Assembly: GCA_037957365.1 (NCBI GenBank)
Contig: JARHVA010000122.1
Coordinates: 1,933,001 to 1,997,000 of the forward strand
Reading direction: 5' to 3'
Origin: Torreya grandis
Taxonomy: Eukaryota > Streptophyta > Pinopsida > Cupressales > Taxaceae
DNA length: 64,000 nucleotides
In this document: piece by piece, positions 54,469 to 64,000 of the stretch
Layout of the letters: every line of letters begins with the position of its first letter
Numbering within the stretch: position 1 is the stretch's first letter
The notes under the pieces: model-generated
Databases searched by the model: none
Told to the model about the DNA's origin: nothing
What the model saw: the letters and a program-made list of their open reading frames with translations, nothing else
Translations under genes and position numbers: made by a program

Positions 54469-56839
54469 TGTTGACTATTTTGGTCCTGCAGACCAAAATC
54501 GGTCCCCCCTTTTCCCCTGTTGTTCTGAGCCAATACAAATTTAATTCTTTTTGCACAAGTCTTGTTTTCTACGGACTCTGCAGGCGTTTCTACGGACTCT
54601 GCAGGGGTTTCTACGGACTCTGCAGGCGTTTCTACGGACTCTGCAGGCAAGAAACAGGTTCCTAGCACTTAGACGCAAAATGGACCATTCCGAGTTCAAG
54701 TGCTTGGTTCAAGCAGTCGGTTCAATGGGTTGGTTCAAGCAGTCGATTCAAGCACTCGGTTCAACGGGTTGGTTCACCCAGTTGGTTCAATGCCTTGGTT
54801 CGACGACTTGGTCTTTCCAAGAGTTAGCAACTTTGAACCGTTGACCATTGAACCGGTTTAATCGATTGGTTCAACGCTTTGGTTCATTGCTTTGGTCCAA
54901 TGCCTTGGTCCAAGTGTTCGGTTCAATGCCTTGGTTCAGTCGGTTCGGTTCAATGCCTTGGTTCAACGGCAAGGTTCAACGGCAAAGTTCATCGGCAAAG
55001 TTCAACGGCGAGGTTCAATCAAATGGTTCATCGGCTTGATTCAAAGGCTTGTTTCATTTGGACGGTTCAAGTCAAAGGGTTCAACTGGAAGGTTCAAGAG
55101 AGTCTCCCGAAGGACCAGTGCCCTTGCGGAGGGCAGGGAACACTTAAAAAGACCAAAAAGTGAACAAGGCCGAAAAGGTAAGTTTTCTTCGGAGTTTTGT
55201 TCAAGGCAAAGGACGAGAATTTCTTCGGACAAAATGTCCGAAGGAATTCCTTCGGACATTTTGTCCGAAGAAATCCTTCGAAAAAAATTCCGCGGAAATG
55301 AAAAGACCAAGGCAAAAGCAAGAAGCAATTTCTTTCGGACTTTTGTCCGAAGGAATTCCTTTGGACAAAAAGTCCGAAGAAATTTAGGAAAAGCTGCGGG
55401 AGAAAAACCCAAAGAAATTCCGAAGGTCAAAGGCAACGATCAAGACAATTCTTGCGGACATTTTGTCTGCGGGAAACATGGCCGAAACAAAAGCCCAACT
55501 AGAGAAAAGCCGAAGGAAAGGAAAAGGCCGAGGAAATTCAAAGGGGTGACGGGCCCGAAGACGTCAAAATCAAGCACGCCGAACTAGCCGTTGGAGGTTC
55601 AAACGCCCAGTGACGGGTGCACAGACGTCAAATTTAAGGCGGTGAAATAGCCGTTGATTTTGAAAATCTTAAAGAAGAGCCCAAGGAACTCAGTGACCCG
55701 CCACGAAGATAGCCCCGAGGGCCGAAGGAGACAGAGAAGACAAAAAATAGGAAGAGACAAAGTGCAGAAACGGACAAAACAGCGCAGGGGGCAAAAGGGG
55801 AAGGAGTTACTCCAGCGGTTGGAATAGTCCCTGCCAAGTCGTCATCAAGGGACGTGAACAGTGAACGGCACGCCCTGTTTTCTCCACTTTGCATTTATAA
55901 GCAGACAAACCGCGTGTATATCTGAAGGGAGCAGTCTGTTTGCAGAAAAGAGGTGCGGCCCATGCTTTCACATTAATGTTTGAATGCCAAAATCAAAGCA
56001 GGAGCCGACACAGCACTATCTATCAAGCGGCTTCCTCTTCCCAATGCTCTCAACGCACATGGGCCACTTGTAAGAAGGGCGCCAAAGTCTTTTCTAGAAA
56101 GCGCCTTTACTTCTTCTCTCTATATATTGTAAACTTCTTATTTTGAGAAGGGGGGATCCTCTTACCCTATAAGGCAAAGCTCTGCCCAAAAAATCTCTGG
56201 GTTTGTAAGGCAAAACTCTGCCGGATTTTACCTTGAATCAAGACAGCATTTTTACCTCCATTCTGAGTTTGCACTTTCGGATGTGTCTATGTCTTTGTTC
56301 TGTGTTAAGTCATTTTCTTTTATGCTTTCGCAGGATGATTTCAGCATGTCTAGTGCATTGTGAAGTTTCTTCTTCTGCAGGTCTGCCAGAAGTGTCTCCA
56401 GCAGGAATATAGGCGCATGTGAATAGGCTGCCATAAAGTGTCCTAGAACACCTCTGGTAGTTGTTCCTCCCTGTATCTCTACGGACCCCTGACTCACTGA
56501 CACAGAAGAGTTTTCCACATCAGATGAAGTGTATGTTAGCTTGTTCTTGGTGAAAAACGTATGTTCGAGCTAGGTAGATCAAATTTTTTTGGTGTATCAC
56601 CTTTTAATTTAAGCTTAGGTTTTGCTTTTCAGTAATCCTTCTCCCTTTTCAAACCCCCCCCCCCCATTGTTAGCAGTAGGAAATCCAGGACTAAAAGATA
56701 CATCAAAGGGAGCTAGCCCTTATTTAGAGACTCTCCCCCCAGTTTTGCCAGGCCCACAGGGAAGAGGGGAGTTTCCATTGTTGCATGTGGAAGGCAAGAG
56801 CTCAGCCCCCTGTCGAGGGTGCAATCCACTGCGTCAACA
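54469..56839 (+). repeat. A4 3' LTR
   Basis: Starts TGTTGACTATTTTGGTCCTG and ends CACTGCGTCAACA. It contains four consecutive 21-bp units GTTTCTACGGACTCTGCAGG (54565-54649) and a GGTTCAA array (54680-55110). Confidence 0.92.
54565..54649 (+). repeat. Tandem array, four 21-bp units
   Basis: Units of GTTTCTACGGACTCTGCAGG plus one base, nearly identical. The 5' LTR has a more diverged version at about 49808-49940, and A2 LTRs have a scattered reverse-strand version. Confidence 0.92.
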
Positions 56840-56844
56840 ATTAT

Positions 56845-58202
56845 ACAAATCAAGTTTAAGCCGGTTTTTAGGAAATGGTTTGGCACTTGCCAAATGATCA
56901 TGTTAGCGGCAACTAGTTTTTGGAAAACCATCTCAATAGGCTCACCAAGAGTACTGAAAAGTCTATTGTGATAATGACCTCTTCTTGGAGGTGGTCTTTG
57001 CAAAGTAAGAGGTGGAGTAGGTGGATTCGCTCGAATAAGCGGTGGTTGCACCGTTTGCATATGTTGAGATTCAGTTACCCCATCTCCTATGACATTTTTG
57101 TTCTTGTTGAATGATTTAGGCTTCTCTGATGTACTTGTTTATTCTTGTGCAGGAGCTTGTGTTTGAGCCTTGTTCTGAGCTTGGTTTTGAGAGTAAAGCT
57201 TGATTATCCCTTTATCAATGAGAGCTTGCTCAATCTATATTCCTTTGGCAATAACTTCTTCAAACGTATTGGTGCAAATAAGCTTGAGGTTATGAGCGAC
57301 ATCAAACTGTAGATTGGTAGTGAACATTGCGGCCAATTGTTTGTCAGGGAGATTATGTGGGATTCGGTTGGCTAATGAGCGTCACTATTGTAAATAAATA
57401 GCAAAGCTTTCTCCTCATTTGGTCTAACATAGATCACCATAGTCAGTTTGTGTCCCAAATTGAAAGAGAAGTGCCGCACGAATCTCTCGAACAAGTCATC
57501 AAAGTTATTGACAAAATTCTTGGGTAGACCAAGGAACCATTCTAGGGCATGAGCAGCCAAACAGTGGGGAAACAAGAGAAGTATATAGGGCTATATGCAA
57601 CTTCTTGACATGCAACAAAGAACTCTTTTAAATGCACTTTAGGATCACCTTTTCCTTTGTATTTTTCAAATTTGGGAATCTTAAAGTTATGCGGAAAAGG
57701 TATCTGAAGATAGATCGTATCAAAATGATAAGTGCATATGTCATCCAATTTAAAACTTCTTAATCTGATTTCCTGCCCAAATGGCTGAGATTGCATCTTA
57801 GACATCTTGCAAATCCTAAAAAGTAGGACCAAAGTGAGAAGTAAGCAAATTTTGTTGCGTATTCAAAGGTACATCACCTTGACCCAGATAAAGAGGTGGT
57901 ACATAATATTGAGGAATTTGTATACAATTGGTTCTACCAGGAATATTTACTCTTTGATTTGAGTTGTGTTGTTGATAGGGGACTTGTTATTGGTAAGGCA
58001 CTTGTTGAGCGTGGTGTTAATTTGGAGGGAAAGGAGGTCTAAATGGAGGAATGTTTTGTTGGGCATTAAATGGGACTTTTTGGGATTGGAGGGGAATCTG
58101 TTGTTGACAATCTGATGCGTAGGGAGAACTTGTTGGTTAAATGACATGTGTTGTTGGCTCGAAGAGGCTCCTTGTTGAATAGTAGCAACAAGTGGTTGAC
58201 TA
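56845..58202 (-). pseudogene. D: gag capsid core and C-terminal part
   Basis: The minus strand at 57542-57832 reads FPHNFKIPKFEKYKGKGDPK then VHLKEFFVACQEVAYSPIYF, and 57372-57575 continues AAHALEWFLGLPKNFVNNFD then LFERFVRHFSFNLGHK, the standard capsid fold of plant Tat elements. At 56713-57060 a proline-rich tail follows (RANPPTPPLTLQRPPPRRGH). At 57947-58231 there is a Gln/Asn-rich N-terminal part. Stops and shifts separate the blocks. The N-terminus continues beyond the hAT insertion at 61342. Confidence 0.8.
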
Positions 58203-58439
58203 ATAGAAACTTGTGTTGCAAGAAACGTCAATATAACTTTATACTTTCTTTATCTAACCCTAACTTCTGCCTATGCTCTTCTCTCGCATATTATGCTTAA
58301 TGTGATCATGAGAATCAGAAACAGATTTGTTATTAATTTTAATTTTTTATTTTTAGTTTTACGTAAAGTTTTAACTTTTAAAAAATTAAAATGTATATTG
58401 TATAATTAAAATTTATTTTTTTGTTTGGTTCTAATTTGA

Positions 58440-60960
58440 TAATTAGGATCTCTATGGCATGCAGTTCAACCCCAAGTGGAGGGCACGATGAAGCAAACCG
58501 AGATGAAATCTCACTTCAAGTGAAATATGAAACTGCTCCCCTCTTTGGAAACATGTGATGATACTTGCAAATCTTTGTTGGTGGTGGGACTCGTGTGTGC
58601 GTATGCAATGATTGTCATACCACATACAAGTCCTTGTATACTTGAGTCAAAACTCATTTGATTGGGTCTGGTTTACCGGGGATCAAAAAGTGTGACAAAA
58701 TTCCCAAGGCAAAAATGGTTGAGTACATGAAAGAGCAAGAACAAGCGGATGCAATAGTTGCTTCAAGAAGTCGTTCTAAAACAATACCTCTCCAAAGAGG
58801 TAGATCAAGAAGATCACCCATAACACCTCCAACTTCAAGTCATCTTTTTATTGAAAGTGAAACTCGAGCTCATTGAGTTGCAATACCCTCAGATGATGGG
58901 GCAGATGCCACTTCACAGAAAAAAGCAAAAGGACCATTGGAAAAAACATTCAATGTCGAGCAGAGGGACATTGTCGATAAGTTGGTTGCTAGATGCATTT
59001 ATGCATGTGGGCTTCCTTTCAATGTTTTGAGATCGCTTTATTGGCAACAAATGTTGAAAGCGGTCAATGAAGCTCCACAATGTTACAAAGGCCCTAACTA
59101 TGAGAAGGTCCGCACCCCACTCTTGGCCAAAGAAGTAGAATATATTCACACTTTTTTGTAGCCAATTAGAGATTCATGGAAGGATTTAGGGGTGTCCATT
59201 ATCTCAAATGGATGGGAAGATGCTCAAAATAGGTCTTTGATCAATGTTGTTGCAGTGTGCCCTAAAGAGGCAATGTTCTTGAAGGCAGTGGATTGTAAAG
59301 GCGAAGTGAAAGATGCTCAGTTTATTGCAAACATTTTGATAGAGGCTATTGAGTCTATGGGCCCCCAACATGTTGTCCAAGCCATCACGAACAACAAAAA
59401 GAATTGCCAAACAATTGGGTTGATTGTAGAGGGCAAACGCGAGCACATATTTTGGACACCTTGTGTTGTCCACTCCCTCAACTTGATGTTACAAAAGATT
59501 GGCAAAATCCAATGGATAAAGCAAGTTTATGCAGAGGCCAATGACATTCAAACATTTGTCACAAATCATCACGTCTCAGGCCATCTTTATGAATTCTCAA
59601 AGTTGGAGTTGTTGAAGGTAAGAGATTCGAGAACAAATTCTTGCTTTTGAAGTTCTAACTTTCTAATAATTAATTCTAGTTGTTTATCAACGTTTACGGT
59701 TTGGACAATTAAACTTATAAGTCTTATTTTATTTTGGTAGATTGTTGAGACTAGATTTGTCTCTCACACGCTCGTCTTGAGACGACTTGTGAAGCTAAAA
59801 GAGGCATTGAGTAGTATGGTGATTAGCAATGTTTGGAGTGTGTGGAGGCAAGCAAGCACCACTGGCATTGAAAAAACCAATAAGATCAAAGCATTGATCC
59901 TTGATGATCACTTGGTGGATACAGAGCCTATTCTATCTATATGATCCGATTTACAAATACAGATATAACTTACATGGGAGAGATTTATGATGAGATTGAC
60001 TACATGCTTGAAAGTATGAGAGAGATCATACAAAAGAAAGAGCAAGACCCAGAAGAAACATTTTATAATGAAATCAAGTCTTTGGTCATGAAGAGGTAGA
60101 ATAAAATGACCACCCCATTACATCTCCTTGCTTATGCTCTCAATCCGAAGTATTATAGCAATGAAATACTTCGGCTACCTAATAGGCTACCACGATACAA
60201 TGATGTAGAGGTTGCAAATGAAACTAGGCAAGCATTCAAAAGGTTTTTTCTTGATCCATCTGTAGCTAGTGCAGTCTGCAATGAAATGGGTTTGTTTGTA
60301 GCTTCAAAGGGCAGCATGGGAGAAATTGAGGCTCTTTTTAACAAATTCAGCATGTCTCAAATCAAGTGGTGGTATGTACATAGCCATGATGCCAAGTACC
60401 TATGACCTATCGCAATCAAAATTCTCTCACAGGTATTCAATTTGAATTAAATCAAAAAAATTATTAAGTTATTGACAAATTTTTTTTACATTGTTACAAA
60501 TTTTAAATTCGAAAATTCTAACAATTAACAACCTTTTTTTGTGACAGGTGGCAAGTAATTCTTCAACAGAGCAGAATTGAAGTACATATGGATTTATCCA
60601 TTCTACTAAAAGAAACAAATTGGCATCCAAGAAGGCTAAGGATTTGGTATCTGTGCATTCCAATTTGTGCCTCCTTTCACACAAGTTTGAGGACTATACG
60701 TGAGGGCCTCACAAACTTTGGGATATCCTTCCAGAGAATACAGACTCGGATGCCTCCACACCTACATTTGCCCAACTTTCATTATTTGTGCATTCCAATT
60801 TGTGCCTCCTTTCACACAAGTATGAGGACTATACGTGAGGGCCTCACAAATTTTGGGATATCCTTCTAGAGAATACAGACTCGGATGCCTCCACATCTAC
60901 ATTTTCCCAACTTTCATTACTTGGTGTCGATGATGTCGATGACAATGAAGAGAATTCAAC
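58440..60960 (+). pseudogene. hAT transposase (BED, DUF659, C-terminal dimerisation), inactive
   Basis: A BED-like zinc finger is readable near 58550-58700 (VCNDCHTTYKS, then THLIGSGLPGIKKCDKIP). The DUF659/catalytic part is 58912-59617 (PLEKTFNVEQRDIVDKLVAR ... SNGWEDAQNRSL ... WTPCVVHSLNLMLQKIGK), with a TAG at 59159-59161. The two Asp expected in SDGW and VTDN are Asn (59207-59209 and 59390-59392). Likely introns with GT-AG ends are 59618-59740 and 60433-60547; joining them gives LELLK-IVETRF and ILSQ-VASNSS. The C-terminal dimerisation region follows (HSTKRNKLASKKAKDLVSVH in frame after 60590). Many stops make it non-functional. Confidence 0.85.
60653..60915 (+). repeat. 135-bp tandem duplication in the transposase 3' end
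   Basis: GTGCATTCCAATTTGTGCCT begins at 60653 and again at 60788, 135 bp (45 codons) apart, and the following sequence is repeated with a few substitutions. Confidence 0.93.
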
Positions 60961-61207
60961 ATGAGGGGTGGTGAGTGGAGCTCGAGGGAGTTGTCCGAGT
61001 GGTCCAAGTGGAGCTAGTGGGAGTGGCATTCATAATTATGAATATGAGGACAATCCAAATCTAGATGAATAATGATTTATTCTATATATGAATTTTGAAA
61101 ACTTCAATGTATTTGCAATGTCTACTTTGAACATTTTGAAGCAATGAATGAACAAACACTATTTATTTTCAAGTGTTTTACTAAAAAAATGAGAAATGTG
61201 CATTGTT

Positions 61208-61228
61208 TATATATATATATATATATAC
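61208..61228. repeat. (AT)n microsatellite inside the hAT element
   Basis: About ten TA units, in non-coding sequence near the right end. Confidence 0.95.
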
Positions 61229-61341
61229 AGACGTACCCATGGCACATCCAAATCAAGGTTCTAGAACAATGGAATAGCCACGTACTCGAGTCATACATGT
61301 ACCCATACTTGTACCCATATCCAAACAACATAGATAGAAAC

Positions 61342-62061
61342 ACGTTGGTTAGACAACATTGGTTGGGGATTAATCGACACTTGTTGTGATGGAATATTGG
61401 TCACCACCTGTTGAGGTGGGGGATTGGATGCCACTTGTTGAAGTGGAGGAATGGTCTCCCCTTGCAAAGGTGGGGTATTAGTTTCCACCTGTTGAGGTGA
61501 GGTACTTGCAACGTGTTGTTGCGGCCCAGATGTGTTTGTAAATTGTTGCAAGGTACTTGAAATGTTGGAAGGCCATTGAGAAGACGAAATCATGTTTTGT
61601 TGCATTTTAGATGGTACCTGATGTGGGTTAAAATATGCTATTTGAGAGCTATCCACTACATGTTGGGTAGAATCTACAAGGAGATTCGAATCAGGGTTAG
61701 TCACTAGATCGGTTTCCACTATGGGTGTACTAAACATATCTGCAACAAATGTTTTGATGGAAAATGGATTTAGAATATACATGGGATAGGTAGACAAATC
61801 CAATGGTTGCTCTGTTGGAGGATTTCACTCTAATAATGTGGGATTTTGAACTTTTAATACAGACAAGGAGTTAGCTAAAGTAGTTATACCCAGATTGGCT
61901 TGTTGTATTTGCGAAAAAATAAGTTGGCTTTGTGCGGGAGGGTCAACTAGGTGACACTTTCCTTTGTCCGACACCACTAGGGCTTGATTGAAAGTTTGCT
62001 CTTGTCTAGAGGCAATTTGGTTGTCTAATAATGTAAGAGGTGTTTCTTTGGGTGTTCTAAC
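61342..62061 (-). pseudogene. D: gag N-terminal region, Gln/Pro-rich
   Basis: The minus strand from 62061 reads VRTPKETPLTLLDNQIASRQ, then (after a stop near 61828) a 170-codon open frame with repeats of the type PPLQQVASNPPPQQVVTNIP. It joins the 57947-58210 frame across the hAT element (NQRVSI-SQPLVA). It is low-complexity and of the kind found before the capsid of Tat gag. The upstream end is cut by E at 62062. Confidence 0.7.
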
Positions 62062-64000
62062 TGTTGACAATTATTCCACAGGATTTCCTTCAGGGAAAGA
62101 AGGCAGAATGTCACATAGCTTCATTAATGTGCAAAGGACATAAGTCCGCAGGAAATTACAAAGGAAAGAAGCCTACAGCAAAGGAAGTAAATCCTTTGGA
62201 CTTTTTGTCTGAAGGAATACTTCAGGAGAATTACAAAGGAAAGACCCGCAGCCTCCCAAAAGGTCAGCCAAAAGCAAAAAAGCCCAAGGAAAAATTTCTT
62301 CAGACTTTTTGTCCGAAGGAATTCCTTCGAACAAAAGTTCAAAGAAATCCAAGAGAGAAGTCATAGCCTGCAGAAATTCAAAGGAATAAGGACCCCTGCA
62401 AAAAATCTAGGTGCCTTGCAAAAAGCCCGGGTGCCCTACAATTTTTTCGAAAAGGGCACAGATGAAGGACAGAAGCCCCTTGCGGAGGGCACTTGGTTGA
62501 CGACAGGACCATTGCAATTTTTCCGAAGGGCACAGAGGGAGAGCCACGAGCCCTTGCGGAGGGCACTTGGTCGGTGCTTGGACCATGGCAATTTTTCCGA
62601 AGGGCATTTTGAAGGTAAAGGCAAAGACAAAGGACAAAGGATTAATTCCTTTGGGTTTTTGTCCAAAGGAATTCCTTCGGACTAAAAGTCCGAAGAAATT
62701 CAGAGTAATTACAAGGAAGACAAATCCGCGGAATGTAAAGCCAAAAAGGTAAAGATGAAGACAAAAGAAAAATACCTTCGAACTTTTTGTCCGAAGGAAT
62801 TCGGAGAGGTCCACCAAAAGACAAAAAACCCAACAAAGGAAAGTTCGAGCAAAGGAAATAACAAAGGAATATATCCTTCGGGAAAAAGTTCGAAGGAATT
62901 CCTTCGGACTTTTTGTCCGAAGGAATACTTCAGAGGATAAACAGAGACAAGGACAATTCAAGCGGACAATTTGTCCGAAGGAAATCATTCGGAGGGAAAG
63001 TCCAAAGACAGGCAAGGTCCGAATTAGATAAGCCGAAAGAAATAAAGGCCGAAGGAAAGGTGGGGAGCCATAAGTCCGAAGAATTCCTTCGGAAAAGTTG
63101 CCACAAGAAAGTCCAAAGAGAGGCCCAAGGAAATAAACCCGAGGGAAATGCAGTCAAGAACAAACGGTCCGAAGGAGATGAGACCAAAAGCATAAATTTC
63201 GAAGGAAATTAATCCGCAGACCAAAAAGTCCATAGCCAAAAATCCGAAAGAATTAAGCCAAGGAGACAACAAGAAATCAGAAAGAAATGGAGGTTTGACT
63301 ATGCAAAAAGGATAGAAAATAGATAATCCAATGGGAAAGTCAAGAACAAAATATCCGAAGGAAAAAACCTAGACCAAAGATAATTCTGCAGGAATAAACC
63401 CAAGAACAATGCATGCACAAAAATAGAAACAAAAAATAGATAGACGGGAAATAAATTCAACTTGAATTTATCTCTCACTCAGCAAGGAGTTTTTCCATGC
63501 AAGCACTTTCATCATCTCAAGCTCGTAACATTCCAACAGTTCAACCGAAGTTCCAAATTCAGACGTCGAGTTGACTGTTCTAGATTTAGAGTTGACTAAT
63601 TGTTAAACGCCGCATCTACTAAGATTTTTCCATGCAAAGGAGAATGATCTCTTCGTCCAACTCAGCTTATCAAAAGGTCAACTCAGTGTTTCAAAAGGTC
63701 AACTCAGCGTTTCAAACGTCCAACCAAGCTTATAAAATGGTCAACTCAGCGTTTCAAACGTCCAACTCGGCTTCCAACAGATCAAGTCAGAGTTCTAAAA
63801 TTGACATTGGCGTTGGATTTCATGCATGATATTATCATCTCAAGCTTTCAAACGTTCCAGTAGCTCACGAAGAAGCTAAAATTGGAAACTTGGCGTAATC
63901 TTCCATGCAAAGAGAGGTGAGCGGTTCAATAAACAAAAGACAAGTTCACTTCCTCAGGCACAAGGAGCTTCATGCAAAGACAAAGGGTAAACATATATTA
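62062..64000 (+). mobile_element. E: start of another LTR-like sequence, truncated by the window
   Basis: Begins TGTTGACAATTATTCCACAG, where the D gag frame stops; TGTTGAC is the LTR start of family A. The next 1.3 kb is purine-rich and full of TCCGAAGGAATTCCTTCGGA and related palindromes (62180-63380), plus CCCTTGCGGAGGGCA motifs (62480-62570), as in A and C LTRs. No coding region is supported. The right end and TSD lie outside the window, so it may be an LTR, a solo LTR or a fragment. Confidence 0.6.
63655..63790 (+). repeat. Tandem GTCAACTCAGCGTTTCAAA-type units in E
   Basis: About five imperfect units of 20-30 bases (TCAACTCAG..TTTCAAA..) lie between 63655 and 63790. Confidence 0.8.

Larger units (their letters stand above)
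49713..56839 (+). mobile_element. Element A4: non-autonomous LTR retrotransposon of family A, TSD ATTAT
   Basis: Left LTR 49713-52179 (2467 bp), internal 52180-54468, right LTR 54469-56839 (2371 bp). The TSD ATTAT is at 49708-49712 and 56840-56844. This is the only A copy in plus orientation. The internal region encodes only the acidic ORF. It interrupts D between gag and protease. Confidence 0.93.
58211..61333 (+). mobile_element. hAT-type DNA transposon, 8-bp TSD ATAGAAAC
   Basis: 3123 bp flanked by ATAGAAAC at 58203-58210 and 61334-61341; 8 bp is the hAT hallmark. The gag of D reads through once the element and one TSD are removed. The termini TTGTGTTGCAAG and (complement) CTATGTTGTTTG are only weakly similar, so the inverted repeats have decayed. 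It contains the remains of a transposase gene of the BED-DUF659-dimerisation type. The bases 58211-58440 are AT-rich with no gene. Confidence 0.88.
1..62061 (-). mobile_element. Element D: degraded Tat-like Ty3/gypsy retrotransposon, host of all other insertions (discontinuous)
   Basis: The pieces 61342-62061, 56845-58202, 48338-49707, 28635-30030 and 1-1652, read on the minus strand, form one gag-protease-RT-RNase H-RNase H series. Each join falls exactly on a target-site duplication of the inserted element. For example, the RT leader reads through from HLDA (28635 side) to KPIKQKL (1652 side) once the C solo LTR and one GGCTT copy are removed. In the gag, NQRVSI joins SQPLVA across the hAT insertion. 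The order RT, RNase H, second RNase H is that of classical Tat/Ogre elements. No LTR of D lies in the window, and its integrase would lie left of position 1. Many stops and frameshifts make it the oldest layer. Confidence 0.8.

Noticed and set aside
59618..60547. hAT gene treated as a working host (domesticated) gene
   Set aside because: Many stops in the second exon (59940-60100) and an 8-bp TSD mark a recent-style transposon copy that has decayed.
62407..63015. 202-codon minus-strand frame and overlapping plus-strand frames
   Set aside because: Purine-rich repetitive LTR-like sequence in E; composition rather than coding explains it.
1..64000. Host protein genes, tRNA or rRNA genes
   Set aside because: Every stretch with coding similarity belongs to a transposable element; no cloverleaf or rRNA sequence was recognised by eye, though a tRNAscan run was not possible.

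Overview
This window is plant nuclear DNA made entirely of transposable elements. I found no host gene, rRNA or tRNA gene, and no prokaryotic feature. The mix of long-LTR (2.1-2.6 kb) Ty3/gypsy elements of the Tat type, a Ty3/gypsy chromovirus, non-autonomous LTR elements and a hAT transposon, nested several deep, suggests a seed plant with a very large genome. A gymnosperm is my best guess, but that is inference.

The base layer is element D, an old degraded Tat-like Ty3/gypsy element on the minus strand. Its parts lie at 61342-62061 and 56845-58202 (gag), 48338-49707 (gag end and protease), 28635-30030 (linker and RT start) and 1-1652 (RT and two RNase H domains). Everything else was inserted into it. 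At one D site (TSD GGCTT) sits a solo LTR of family C, in minus orientation (1653-28629). It was entered by A1, an autonomous Tat-like element (2102-27001, TSD GTTAC). The left LTR of A1 was entered by A2, a non-autonomous relative (2520-16423, TSD GTAAC). The left LTR of A2 was entered by chromovirus B (4022-11557, TSD CCTCC). A second D site (TSD GGATC) holds a full C element on the plus strand (30036-48332). Its left LTR carries another non-autonomous element, A3 (32232-38927). A third site (TSD ATTAT) holds A4, a plus-strand non-autonomous element (49713-56839). A fourth (8-bp TSD ATAGAAAC) holds a hAT transposon (58211-61333). From 62062 to the end there is the start of another LTR-like sequence, E.

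Three things stand out. (1) In both A1 and C a catalytically intact-looking RNase H lies between protease and RT, while the usual RNase H after RT has lost its acidic residues. D has the ordinary order RT, RNase H, second RNase H. (2) A2, A3 and A4 share LTRs and terminal sequences with A1 but carry no gag-pol. They carry instead one conserved acidic open reading frame (about 460-640 codons) that I do not recognise. (3) LTRs of A and C share modular low-complexity sequence: GGTTCAA arrays, TCCGAAGGAA palindromes and 21-bp repeats. Nearly all inactivating stops are CAG to TAG, CAA to TAA, CGA to TGA or TGG to TAG/TGA, as expected from deamination of methylated cytosines. Boundaries with target-site duplications (TSDs) are read directly from the sequence. 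Clade names and activity statements are inference.
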